DNA from: Eutypa lata
Taxonomy: Eukaryota > Ascomycota > Sordariomycetes > Xylariales > Diatrypaceae
Length of the DNA: 64,000 nt
Direction of reading: 5' to 3'
Assembly: GCA_022661535.1 (NCBI GenBank)
Contig: JAKULF010000012.1
Location: forward strand, 930,001-994,000
The notes below the pieces were generated by a model that made no database searches, was not told where the DNA came from, and saw only the letters and a program-made list of their open reading frames with translations. Both the position numbers and the translations under genes were made by a program. Shown piece by piece: positions 1-10,870 of the stretch; the first letter of the stretch is position 1, and each line of letters begins with the position of its first letter.

Positions 1-1242
1 AGCAAGGTAGCTATCTACCTCCCGAACTCGGTTGAGTTCATCGCAACCTTGTTTGCGTGCAGCTTCTACAACCTAAGTGCCATTCTTCTACCTTACAATG
101 TACCCGAAGCAGAGGTCATCTCGATGCTTCAGAGGTCGGGTGCTGATACCGTCGTTACCGCCCCCGGTGCGTTTCCCTTCGACAGCGTCGTCAAGAGCTA
201 CCCGGCCCTCCGCCACCTCATCTGGGTCGTTGATGAGGGAAGTCAGCACCTCGACTGGAATGAGATCCCCAAGGGCATGGGTGGCAGTGTCAACGTGTCT
301 ACGTGGCAGGATATCTTACAGGACAACCCACCAACGGCTGCTGCCGAACTTCCCGAGCCTGGTGACAAGTCGGAGATCAAGGATGTCATTTTCTTCTGGC
401 AATACAAGCCCGGCACGCTGGAGGAAATGGTCCGATTAACCCAAGCAAACCTCGTTTCCGCCATCTCGGCTCAGCTCACGGCAGTTCCTGTCAAAGCACG
501 CCTCTCGCAATCTGATCTCTTTCTGCCTGCTGCCCCGTTGTCCGGCTCGCACACTTTGGTTCTTACGCTTACAGCCCTGTTTGCCAATGCATCGGTAGCT
601 TTCAACTCGGTAGCCGGTCCTTCGCCCGACCTAGCCCTCGCTACTTCTGGTATATCGCCCACTGTCGTTGTCGCCACCCCGCAGACTCTATTGAAGACCC
701 ATGGTGAGACCAAGGGAAAGATCACATCTCTCATCACCCAACTTTCTCACTGGGTACAAACTCGCACCCTGGTCCAGGACGGTGCTATGCCCATAGCCTC
801 TTTTCTCTCGGGATACAATGACAACCTTCGACCCAATCTTGGCAACACCCCAGGCAAGCTGCGGCTCGTGTACGTAGGAGAGGCCATCGGGACCGAGACG
901 CCGCTGTTGTCGGAGCTTGTATTGTCGGATCTTCGCATCTTCACCGGATCGCGCGTCATTTACGCCCTGACCGCCCCGAAGGTTGCTGGTGCCGTCACGC
1001 AGACCCAATACCACGATTACCGTATTCAGGACGATGGCACGGGATCGCATTTTGGTCCTCCGGTCAGTAGCACGGAGATTCTGCTGAAAGATAGCCCGAA
1101 GCACAAAGTCACGGACGTGAACTACACGGGAGAGATCGTGGTCAGGGGCCCAGCTGTAGCTGGTGGCGAGGCGGCCCTAGGTATTGACGGAACCATGAGA
1201 GTCGACAACTGTTTGGCGTATGCGCCAGGAGTCAAGAAATAA
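1..1242 (+). CDS. AMP-binding (ANL superfamily) protein, 5'-truncated by window edge, probable pseudoenzyme
   Basis: The frame is open from base 1, so the gene begins upstream. The first visible residues (SKVAIYLPNSVEFIATLFAC) are typical of the N-terminal half of acyl-CoA synthetase/ligase folds, and GEIVVRGP near residue 380 matches the conserved GE-x-RGP segment late in the large domain. About 413 residues are visible in one exon, ending at TAA 1240-1242. Where active ANL enzymes have the Ser/Thr/Gly-rich phosphate loop (YSSGTTGxPKG), this protein has WQYKPGTLEEMV followed by the normally aligned LTQANL. It also stops about 25 residues after GEIVVRGP, so the TGD motif and the C-terminal lid with its catalytic lysine are absent. 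The fold is secure. Adenylating activity looks lost by inference. Substrate unknown. Confidence 0.78.
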   Translation, partial: SKVAIYLPNSVEFIATLFACSFYNLSAILLPYNVPEAEVISMLQRSGADTVVTAPGAFPFDSVVKSYPALRHLIWVVDEGSQHLDWNEIPKGMGGSVNVSTWQDILQDNPPTAAAELPEPGDKSEIKDVIFFWQYKPGTLEEMVRLTQANLVSAISAQLTAVPVKARLSQSDLFLPAAPLSGSHTLVLTLTALFANASVAFNSVAGPSPDLALATSGISPTVVVATPQTLLKTHGETKGKITSLITQLSHWVQTRTLVQDGAMPIASFLSGYNDNLRPNLGNTPGKLRLVYVGEAIGTETPLLSELVLSDLRIFTGSRVIYALTAPKVAGAVTQTQYHDYRIQDDGTGSHFGPPVSSTEILLKDSPKHKVTDVNYTGEIVVRGPAVAGGEAALGIDGTMRVDNCLAYAPGVKK

Positions 1243-4020
1243 AGAGAAGGCAGAATGACTGGCTGTGTTGCTGATCTAAGGGTTGTGTTATAACGGTTAT
1301 ATGGTATGAAAGGGGGGTTTTCCCGTATGTGCTCACGCGAATGTTGTTTTTTCAATCTACTGCGTTGGCTTTTTTTTTTCCAGATTCCCCTCCTTAGTCT
1401 AAGTAGGTCTATACATTTCTTCAGAGTAGGGATCAAAGCGGTTCGATGGGATCTCGCAAATTCACAGATAGCTTGAGATATGTAGCGCTCACTTTATGAC
1501 GTAGAAATTGATTGACTTCGTCTATCACACGTGTACCACTGCTCGAGTACGTCAGGAGTTAGAGTGAAGATCATTTCTTGAGCCTCTATGATTAATTCAA
1601 AGTAGACCATAGAATAGAGCGGAGATTTGAAGAGTCCCGCATGTTCCTAGAGTGTGCAAGTCAACCCCCTTGGAGCACTAGAGGACTACTGGTTTATATT
1701 TCTGCTGGTTAAATCTAGTTGGCAATAAGTTAATATAGGAAGAAGCATCATATGACAAGGCCTGAAAGCTAATGTAGTTATGTATATTATGTAGGCAGTC
1801 GGTAAGATAGTAGGCACTCCCTAGAGTTCAACTTGTCAATTTCTGTTTTGGTTTAAGTGGCAGGCATGGGAACGTCCCTGATCTTGAGTTGATCTAGCAC
1901 GAGGAACTATTGAAGGCAGATATGTCTGAAAAGGGAAATGGTACGGATCAAAATCAAGTAGATACTTAGATACTTCTGATTCAAAGTTGCTGATGCAGGT
2001 GAAGTCTACTAAAATCAGACGAGATAGGCAGAATCACGCAGGTATCTACAGAGTACGTACCTTATATATAACCAGAATAGGAAGTGGTGTAGAGGAAATC
2101 ACGAATCTACTTAGGTACATGAAGCAAAAGCCCAGTTGATTCGGTGCGAAGTCTGCCTAAAGAGGAAATTGTACAGGTGAAATCACAGAAATACGCAGGT
2201 ACTTACGTTTAAAAAGAGGCAGATTTTGCAACAAGATCAGGCCAACAAGGTCGGCTGCCTAAGGGTTGATTTTGGTGCAGTGCACAATCAGTAACCGGAT
2301 TTTGCCCTGCTCTGCCGCATAAATACCTGACTTCTCTCCCATAAATTTCCACTCCCTTTCCTTTCCTTTCCATCATCACTGCTGCCACCACCACGACCAC
2401 CACTACAATGCTAGCATCAATCCTCACTTTCTTTCCATTCCTTCCATTCTCTACTATCTCACATCACCTACACATTCTCCATCCATCTACCTTACCTTAC
2501 CATACCTCACCATACCTTACCCTATCATCCCCCTTCCCCAAAAAAGCAACCTCGCAACGACAGAACTCCGCCACCGGCAGCACGACTACCCGAGCTAACG
2601 CGCCTTCTGAGAAAGGGCCGGGGCTATCCGGTCCACCACCTGCGGGTGAATGGGTAGCTGGACGCCGTCCACCATGGAGGAGGAATGCAATGAGTGGAGG
2701 GTGTTGTTTGGAGGGCCGTGGGCGAAGCGCGGCGAGGTTGGCATTTTTTGTCTACTTCCTTTTAATTTTTTTTTACAACGGATGTCCCTGGTATTACACT
2801 ACCTCCAGGTGATGTCCAACTTTTACTTTTTTTCATTGCTCACTGCAGTTTTTTACTGTGGTTGCGAAGAAGAAATCCGCTGTTGTATGTACCTATCTAC
2901 TTCTTATCCTGTATGTAGGTACTTTGATGCGTAAGGTAACTCCTTCATAGGACTTATTGGTCACTCACTGCGTGGGTGCTTCATCAACGTTTCTTCTTTG
3001 AGTTACAGATGTGACTCTCAGTGTTGGCTTTTCTAGAGATGGCATACGAAGAGGAAATACGAAAGAGTCATAAAGCTGACTTAATCTTTATAAACGATAG
3101 ATCCTCGTGGTAGTCAGCTGTTCAGAATCTCTGAATTGTTCAGTGTGTATAGAAACAGCTGATACAAGCACCAAGTATCAACTCTTTAGGCCACCTGCAT
3201 GATTTAGAGGAAGAATTCCTCCCAACAAGAAATGGCAGAGCGTAGTCTTAGATAAGACACTACCACCACTAGGATTACTTTATATTATCATAGACGCCAC
3301 GGCCGAGCCTCGAGATAGGAGGAAATAAGCTGTTGTCATCTCTTCAACGGACGTCTGTTCAGTGACATGATTGGACGGGCTAGGCGGGAGGAACGTCACA
3401 ATGAATAGAGCCGCTGGCCACAGGATTTAGACGATCATCGTATCAAATACTAAAAGAGCCATCCTAATCAAATACTTGACGACCAGCTCAGGTTTTGACC
3501 AAGCAGGTCCATAACCCCCGGCTTGGTTACCAGTGCAGTATGACATCTGACTTCCAACATGTAAACACTCGGATATCAATTTGATCGCCTGTTTGTGATA
3601 CATGACAAGATATAAATTCATATGCATGGTCTTTTGACACCTCGCAACTACTTACCGTCCAATCGACGGCCCAATAACAATTAGATATCACCACTCCAGT
3701 GCAACCCCAAGCTGAACGATCACCAGTGAGGGGTTCCCTTTGACTCTAGCAACACTATGTGCATGATAGCAAAGGAACCCTTCATTGAGCGTAGTGAGTG
3801 TAACGAAGATCGCAGGTCATGCTTTGACAACCCATAATCCGCGGTATGATGTGATAATTGCAACCTCACCTCGTCCGTCGTGTGCGGGGTGGCAATCTGC
3901 GATGTAATTATAAGACGACTGGCGTTCCGCAAATCTATTTTGCTAGATTACCTCCTGGATTCTCTTCTCAAATTTTCAGATTTAGATAAACGTATATCTC
4001 TACCTAGCCGCTTAGTGAAG
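1243..4020. other. Intergenic, 2.8 kb, no secure gene
   Basis: The stretch between the ANL gene and the P450 is AT-rich with many short direct repeats of AGGTA/TACCT type. It has a pyrimidine-rich segment at 2340-2410 resembling a fungal core promoter or 5' leader, followed by one weak open frame (2408-2812, listed separately). Nothing else recognisable was seen. Confidence 0.5.
2408..2812 (+). CDS. Doubtful small ORF, unrecognised
   Basis: A 134-codon frame starts at an ATG directly after a CT-rich leader with TAAATA-like boxes at 2320-2350, as fungal promoters often look. The product begins with a low-complexity Ser/Pro/His/Thr stretch, has a Gly/Pro/Arg-rich middle and ends in one hydrophobic segment (FFVYFLLIFF). 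A second frame (2650-2934) overlaps it, and neither resembles a family I know. It may be a decayed gene or non-coding DNA. Confidence 0.18.
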   Translation: MLASILTFFPFLPFSTISHHLHILHPSTLPYHTSPYLTLSSPFPKKATSQRQNSATGSTTTRANAPSEKGPGLSGPPPAGEWVAGRRPPWRRNAMSGGCCLEGRGRSAARLAFFVYFLLIFFYNGCPWYYTTSR

Positions 4021-6086
4021 ATGTTCGCCGCCCTACTAGATCCGTATATCTTGATCTCCTCCGTCACGACAAGCGTGATTGTCTACTCGTTAGGCTGGTG
4101 TGTATATTGCCTCTGGTTTCATCCGTTAGCCAAGTATCCAGGGCCCCGACTCGCAGCTGTATCCCAGGTAAGCAGACCTCGAAGTCGACACCAAGGTTCA
4201 ATCCTCACTGGCTCACTTATCTTCGCTAGATCTGGTTTACATGGGCCTGGACAAGCGGACACTACCCAACGATCCTAGAAGATGCACACCGCAAATACGG
4301 TAGGTCGATGACCGCACATCTATATCTATCTATCCACCCTTATCGTCTTCCCCATCTTCGCGAATTATACAAGGTAACACCGCCTCTTGCGCACAACAGG
4401 AGACGTGCTCCGCATAGCGCCGAACGAGCTCTCGTTCGCGACAGCGCAGGCGTACCGGGACATCTACTCCAACTCCACGCCGGGGTCGAAGACGCGAAGA
4501 AGAACGGCGCTCCTCAAGTCCGACACGTTCTACCGCAACGGGGACGCGCCCAACGTGTTCTTCGAGAGGGACGCGGCCGAGCACGCCAAGATGCGGCGCC
4601 TGCTGTTGCCCGGGTTCCGGCCCGCCGCGCTCCGGGCCCAGGAGCAGAACGTCGTCCACCGCTACGTCGACCTGCTCGTGGATCGGGTCGGGCGCCTGAC
4701 GGCCGAGGAGGGCGCGGCCGATATGGCGCAGGCGTTTCCGTGGTTGGCGTTTGATATCATGGGTGAGTGAGTGAGTGAGTGCCTGATTAGGTACATAACA
4801 TAACCTAACCTATTACCCTTGAATACCTACACTTCAGGGAAAACACTAGGAGGGGAGTGAGGGCCAACCTATTTGTACCGTACCTACATACATACATACC
4901 TTCAGAGGGCATACGCTAACACCCGGTGCGTATACCTGTCCACCGGCATACAGGAGAATTGACATTTGGTGAGTCCTTCAACGCCGTGGCAACCGGGAAA
5001 ACGCACTTTTGGATCGCGGTGCTCCAGGACGGGGCAGCGGCGTCCTCGCTCCCCAGCCTACTGAGGCGCACGCCGTTCGCGTACCTGATCGCGCCCTTCA
5101 TGATGCCGCGGGGCGCGGTCGAGAACCAGCGGAAGCACCGCGCGTACTCGGTCGACGTCGTGCGGCGCCGCTTGAACCGGCCCTCGGTCCCTCCTACCGA
5201 TCAGGAGAAGAAGAACAACTCCCACCAAGATGAGGAGAAGGGGCATGGGCATGGACACGGGGCGGATCACGATATTTTCGCAGGGTTGCTATCGGATCCC
5301 ACGGTCCCCGAGAACGTCCTCGTCTCGCAGGCCTACACCCTCGTCATCGCGGGCGCGGACACCGTCTCGGCGACGATGACAGCCGCGCTGCACTTTCTGT
5401 GCACCACCTCCCCAACACCGTCATCATCATCATCGTCATCATCGTGCATGGAGATCCTACAAGCCGAAGTGCGCGCCCTCCCTTACTCGGAGCTCACAGA
5501 TGCCGTGCTATCGCACCTCCCGTACCTCAACGCCGTGATCGAAGAGACGCTGCGCCTGTTCCCGCCCGTGGCCTTCGGACTGCCGCGCGTTGTGCCACCG
5601 GCCGCGCCCGAGGACGAGGACGAGGACGAGGGAGGTGGAGGAGCTAATATGACGATGATGATGATCGACGGACATGCCATCCCCACCGGCACGGAGGTAT
5701 CCGTAGCGCAGTGGGTGATGAACCGGCGCGCGGACGTGTGGGGGTCGCGGAGCGCGGAGTTCGTTCCGGAGCGGTGGTTACGGGGAGTTGGCGATGATGA
5801 TGATGGTGAGAAGAAGGGGAAGGAGAAGCCGGTTACGTTCCCGTTTAGCACGGGCCCGCGGGCGTGCATTGGGATTACGCAGGCGTATCTCGAGATGCGG
5901 GTTGTGCTGGCGAAGCTGGTTCATGTTTACGATTTGGAGCTTGAGCATGAGCATGAGCATGAAGGGACACATGACAGTAGGAGTAAGCACGGCGGTGGGG
6001 ACTGGCTTCAGAGATCGCGCATGCATTTCATGTGGAAGAAGGCTCCGCTCAGGGTGAGGTTTGTGCCGCGGAAGACTACTTCTTAG
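4021..6086 (+). CDS. Cytochrome P450 monooxygenase, membrane-anchored
   Basis: Four exons (4021-4167, 4230-4299, 4400-4762, 4954-6086) give 570 residues. All three introns are GT-AG and keep frame. The order is: an N-terminal hydrophobic anchor (residues about 10-32), the Pro-rich hinge KYPGPRL, the I-helix oxygen-binding motif AGADTVS (about residue 325), ExxR in EETLRLFP, and the heme loop FSTGPRACIG with the axial cysteine near residue 498. The IAPNELSF and FDIMGELTFGESF segments resemble the fungal CYP65/isotrichodermin C-15 hydroxylase-like group, so a secondary-metabolite or detoxification role at the ER is likely. The substrate cannot be read. Oddities are a His/Gly-rich insertion (HGHGHGHG), a Ser run and acidic inserts that enlarge loops but leave the motifs intact. 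It is convergent with the FPP synthase gene. Confidence 0.93.
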
Positions 6087-6486
6087 GTAGGTTCCTAATA
6101 GGTGTTGAGGGGGATGTCTGATTGGGAATGGTTCGTTTTAGGCAACTATCAACTATCGTGACGGATAGTCACTAATGGTATAAAAGTAGGCAGCTTCCCC
6201 CGGATTTCTATCAATAATTATGTTTATTTGTAAGTCTAGATACGAGGGCTATAAGTCGTAGACTGATAGCTCAAGAGGCGAGACGGCTGGAGTCAACTCT
6301 ATAGGCCTATAAACCGTAAGATGATTAGAATAGAAGAAAAAGGCACGTCAAAGCCTAATAAAGGGTTTTCGACCTTAGTGGTTTCATATCATGCATGCAT
6401 GTCGTAAAGATTCTTCCCCCCCGGCTTGTAAATCGCTCGAACTCCTTGTCATATGACGGTCATTACAGTGACCCCCCCCCCCCTTT
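6087..6486. other. Convergent 3' intergenic region of P450 and ERG20
   Basis: Four hundred bases hold the 3' ends of both genes. The only feature is a homopolymer of 12 C residues at about 6473-6484 immediately beyond the ERG20 stop codon, a likely sequencing-length or slippage hotspot. No gene was seen. Confidence 0.5.
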
Positions 6487-7618
6487 TTATCTGCTTCGCT
6501 TGTAGATCTTAGCCAAGAATATGTTGAAGGCATTCTTCTTGAGGCCCTCGCTCCCGTCGATCTGATCGATCTTGGTCTTGATCTCGCCCGCAAACTTCTC
6601 CTCGTACTCCTCATACAGCCCCTTGAGGTTCATCTCGTCGTACAGCTTCTTGATATGCGATTCGTGGGTCTTGTCCTTCTTGCCGTAGTGCTCCTCGAGG
6701 ACCTTGCGCTGTTCCGGGGTTGCCCGCTTCAGGGCTTGGTTCACTAGCCAGGAGCACTTGTTGTCCATGATGTCGGTGCCGATCTTGCCAATGTGCTCGG
6801 GGAGACCGAAGTTGTCCAGGTAGTCGTCCTGGATCTGGAAGTACTCACCCATGGGGATCAAGATGTCCTCAGCTTGCTTTAGGTTCTTGGGCGTGGCTAG
6901 GTTGAGCATGTGTAGGGCCAGGGCAACAGGAAGGTAGAAGCTGTAGTAGGCGGTCTTGTAGACAACGATGAAGGTGTACTTCTCCATGCTGAAGTTGTCG
7001 AGGTTCACAACATCCTCGGGGGCGGTGATAAGATCACATAACTGGCCAAGCTCGGTCTGGTACGTAACCTCGTGGAACAGCTCAATCATCTCGACATATG
7101 AGGGGTGTTTCTTGAAATGCTTCTTCAGCAACTGGTAGATTGCCGACTCGAGCAGAAAGGCGTCATTGATGGCAACCATGCCAACACCCTCTTGGCGGTA
7201 CCAACACGGCTTTCCACGACGGGTGATGCTCGAGTCCATGATATCGTCTGAAACGAGGAAGAACGCCTGCAGAAGCTCGATCATCCATCCTAGGGTTGCT
7301 GCCTGGAAGTATTCTTCTTCGGATAGGGGTCTTTCGAGGAGGACAGAGACGGTATCAGGAACTGACATGCCGCGGTTGCATTTTCCGCCGAGAGCGTTGA
7401 TCTCGAGGGACTATGGGGATGTTCATGTTAGCAAAAGAATCTACAGCGCATAATGTGAGGTACGGCGTGTGTATGGTAAACGAATCAAGAAGACTAACCT
7501 TCTTATACCAGTCCAATTGCTCTTGAGGGAGATTGTATCCCTTGGCCCATTCCATTAAATCGGCCTCGAGCCTGGGAAACACGGACTCAAATTCCTGCAG
7601 TGTCGTTTCGCTCGCCAT
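6487..7618 (-). CDS. ERG20: Farnesyl diphosphate synthase
   Basis: Two exons (7499-7618 and 6487-7410, one GT-AG intron of 88 nt) encode 347 residues, the usual length for fungal Erg20. The enzyme condenses IPP with DMAPP and then GPP to make FPP for sterols, dolichol, ubiquinone and protein prenylation, in the cytosol. The first Asp-rich motif is DDIMD (residues 95-99), the second is DDYLD (235-239), and the C-terminus is KIYKRSR. The two residues four and five positions before the first motif are both Phe ([11 protein letters not shown]), the chain-length signature of short-chain FPP synthases, which argues against GGPP synthase. The start [10 protein letters not shown] at 7618 is preferred over an in-frame upstream GTG. 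It shares a divergent upstream region with APC8. Confidence 0.95.
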
Positions 7619-8593
7619 GATGTATAATAAAATCACAAAATACCAACAACTATGGTTATTTTCACGGTAGTGTACTATTTTGGAAGTCCAAGGGACACAA
7701 ATGAAGGGAAAGTCTGATTAGGACAAAATATATCGAGGGGGTATCTTCAATGTGGTGGTACCTAGGGTATGTGAGTACCCAAATATGTAAAAGTTATTTC
7801 CGCTGAAATTACCTAGTTCCCCTCCATCCTCGACCATACATAATAGAGGAGCCATCCTATTTAGGCGATAAATTCCTGGGCTATTGGTTTTTTTTACCAA
7901 CCGCCACTAAGTCCACTGTCACCTTGTTAGCTGTAACCACCTACATAGCTGCCACTATTGACCAAGTGGGTGGGTTGGTTGGAGATACAATTAACGCAGA
8001 TAGGTATAACTACATGTACAGAAATATAAAAGCGGTGTAAAATTAATAACAACTGCTACTATGTAGCTGACATCTGATAAGAGGTGGTAATTATAACCAA
8101 CGATCTATATCTAGACAGTTATGTACCTAGAAATATAGGGATTAATTCACACAAAGAATAATTAATTATCAAGAAGAACCCAACTTACGAGTCATATCAG
8201 AAAATAAATGAGAAGTTCAAGATGTCATCTGTTAGTGGGGCTTTGGCAGGGACCAGCACTGTGCCACTATGCCACTGTGTTTACTAGTGGGGTCATTTAC
8301 ACGGGTGTCGCGTGGGATCAATCTTACATACATACAGAATTATAACGTCAATATTGACTTTGAGTCAATTGAGGGGCAGTGCCAGCCTTCTCTTCACCAT
8401 CTTCACACACCCGAATGCCGAGCGTCCAGTTGAAGTAGACAATCCTCAGAAACCAGAAGCAACGAAGCCTCGTATCCGTCTGTCACTCGAATAATCTGTC
8501 CCCCTCTACGAGCAGAGCAGGCAGGGCGCACTAGAAGGCTGTCGCGTACAGATTCCACCATGTACTACTGTCTGATATGATAGTTCGACCACC
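7619..8593. promoter_or_regulatory. Divergent upstream region of ERG20 and APC8
   Basis: This is 975 bases between two start codons on opposite strands. It is AT-rich, with two short TAGTGGGG(T/C) direct repeats near 8233 and 8284. No open frame resembles a protein. It must contain both promoters, but I cannot assign a specific factor site. Confidence 0.45.
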
Positions 8594-10870
8594 ATGTCAC
8601 TGAATGACCGCGAAACGTCTCAGCTTCGCAGCGCTCTGCAGGAAGCCGTTGTGAAATGCTCTGAAAGATGCCTATACCAATCATCAAAATGGTACTTCCT
8701 TCTTCCTACGCCCGACCCAGACTATTCGAGAAGACTATCATGCTAATTGCGCCTACTCCCTAGGGCAGCCGAGCTTCTCAATGCGATACCTGAGCCTGAT
8801 ATGTCCCTCGATGACACAGAAATATCTGATGCTTCAAACACATGTGTGTCCCCAGCATTCACCCCTAATGCCGACCCGGATGAGGCATCGCTAGAGGCCA
8901 AGGAGATAAACAAGTACCTGCTAGCCAAGTCATTCTTCGATTGTAGGGAATACGATCGTTGCGCCACCACATTTCTTCCCGATTCGACTTTAGCTGGCAT
9001 CACAACCACCAAGGAAACTTCCAGATCAACCCCCAAAGGCAAGGGGAAAGGGAAAGCCACAACAGGGAATTCAAGAGCGAGCAATGGACAACAGCTTCCT
9101 AAACTAAGCCAGCGAAGCTTGTTTCTCGCCTTATATGCCAAGTTCTTGGCCGGGGAGAAAAGGAAAGATGAGGATGCCGAAATGGTCATGGGTCCTCAGG
9201 ACCTCGGCACTTGTATCAACAAGCAGTTGCTTCCAGTTGGCCGCTTCCTCGAGGCTTGGTTCGAAGAGCGCAAAACGGAAGATGGAGAATATGCTGATAG
9301 CCAAGGATGGCTAGAATATCTGTATGTCATTTTGGGCCCTTTGTTTTGCTATGCCACAAGGCTGACATTTCTCCCAGATATGGCATGGTTCTAGCAAAGG
9401 AGAAGAACGAAGAGTTAGCCTTGTATTGGCTCATCCGCAGTGTCCATCTATTCCCCATGAATTGGGGCTGCTGGTTAGAGATCACGTCTTTAATATCCAG
9501 GATCGAAGATGTTAGTACATCCATTGATACTCCTTTTCTGTGCATCTAACTAACACATCTCCTAGCTTAACCGGATAATGCCACGATTGCCACAAAACAT
9601 CGTGTCCTTCATGTTCCACATCCACACGTCCCTCGAGCTATACCAGCACGACGCGAACCTCGCCAACTCCCTCGACCAACTCCTCAACATATTCCCGGAC
9701 TCCTCCTTCCTCCTAACCTGCGACGCTCTGCTTTCCTACCACGCCAAGGATCTCGTAGCCGCCGAGCAACGCTTCAGCCACCTGCTCTCGCTGCACCCGC
9801 ACCGGCTGGACTCCCTAGACCACTACTCGAACATCCTGTACGTGATGAACCTGCGGCCGAAGCTCGCCTTCCTCGCCCACCTCTGCAGCAGCGTCGACAA
9901 GTTCCGGCCGGAGTCGTGCGTCGTCGTCGGGAACTACTACTCCCTCCTGTCGCTCCACGAGAAGGCGGTGCAGTACTTCCGGCGCGCGCTGACGCTCGAC
10001 CGGACCTGCCTCTCGGCCTGGACCCTCATGGGCCACGAGTACGTCGAGCTCAAGAACACCCACGCCGCCATCGAGTCGTACCGGCGCGCCGTCGACGTCA
10101 ACCGCCGCGACTACCGCGCCTGGTACGGCCTCGGCCAGACCTACGAGGTCCTCGAGATGCACGCCTACGCCCTCTGGTACTACAAGAAGGCCGCCGGCCT
10201 CCGGCCCTGGGACGGCAAGATGTGGATGGCCGTCGGCTCCTGCCTGCAGCGCATGGGCCGCAACCAGGACGGCATCAAGGCCCTCAAGCGCGCCCTGCTG
10301 GCCGAGAGCTACTACGACGCCGGGAGCAGCTTCGGCAGCGGCGGGGGTGGGTCAAATTCTGGCGGCGGTGCTGCGGCTCTGAGGGGCGCTCATATGGATC
10401 CCGAGATCTTACTGCAGATCGCCTCGATGTACGATAGTCTTGGTGAGGAGGACGATGCCAAGACCTACATGGAGATGTGCGTCGCGCAGGAAGATGGCAG
10501 CGGTGCCGAGGCTCAGGGAGGGGCAGGGAATGGTGGTGGCGGCGGGGGTGGGTTGGGAGATAGTATCACGATTCACAATGACTCGCCCGCCGGGTCCGAT
10601 GACGATGGGGCCGGGGATGGCGGCGCAGGAGGTGGGCGTGCGGGAGGTGGCGGAGACGGAGGAGGAGCAGGGGGAGGCGAGGGCACGGGAGTCACGGCCG
10701 CTACTAGCAAAGCGCGGATGTGGCTCGCGCGCCACGCGATGCGCACCGAGGACTACGCGACGGCCAGCCGTCTCGCCAACGAGCTGTGCCAGGACGGCGT
10801 CGAGGTCGAGGAGGCCAAGGCCCTCATCCGGGAGGTTAGGTCGAGGCTGGATGCCGCTGCCGGGGTCTAG
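8594..10870 (+). CDS. APC8: Anaphase-promoting complex subunit 8 (Cdc23), TPR protein
   Basis: Four exons (8594-8691, 8764-9321, 9378-9510, 9566-10870) encode 697 residues, and the introns are GT-AG and frame-preserving. The N-terminal Apc8 region (LRSALQEAVVKCSERCLYQS, then LLAKSFFDCREYDRCA) is followed by TPR repeats. The clearest lie between about residues 340 and 530 (NYYSLLSLHEKAVQYFRRAL, WTLMGHEYVELKNTHAAIES, WYGLGQTYEVLEMHAYALWY, and MWMAVGSCLQRMGRNQDGI). As part of the APC/C ubiquitin ligase, Apc8 helps form the TPR scaffold that binds Cdc20/Cdh1 and substrates in the nucleus. Oddities are two long Gly/Ser/Asp-rich insertions (about 10321-10385 and 10510-10690) splitting the C-terminal TPRs, and a Lys/Gly-rich spacer in exon 2. 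The final part returns to TPR-like sequence (MWLARHAMRTEDYATASRLA). Confidence 0.92.

Noticed and set aside
6487..7618. Calling the prenyltransferase a GGPP synthase
   Set aside because: Two Phe residues before the first Asp-rich motif, the ALGGKCNRG segment, the KIYKRSR end and the 347-residue length fit FPP synthase instead.
8230..8300. TAGTGGGG(T/C) repeats resembling the start of mimp-type MITE inverted repeats
   Set aside because: Only 8-10 bases match, both copies are in the same orientation, and there is no matching inverted end or TA duplication.
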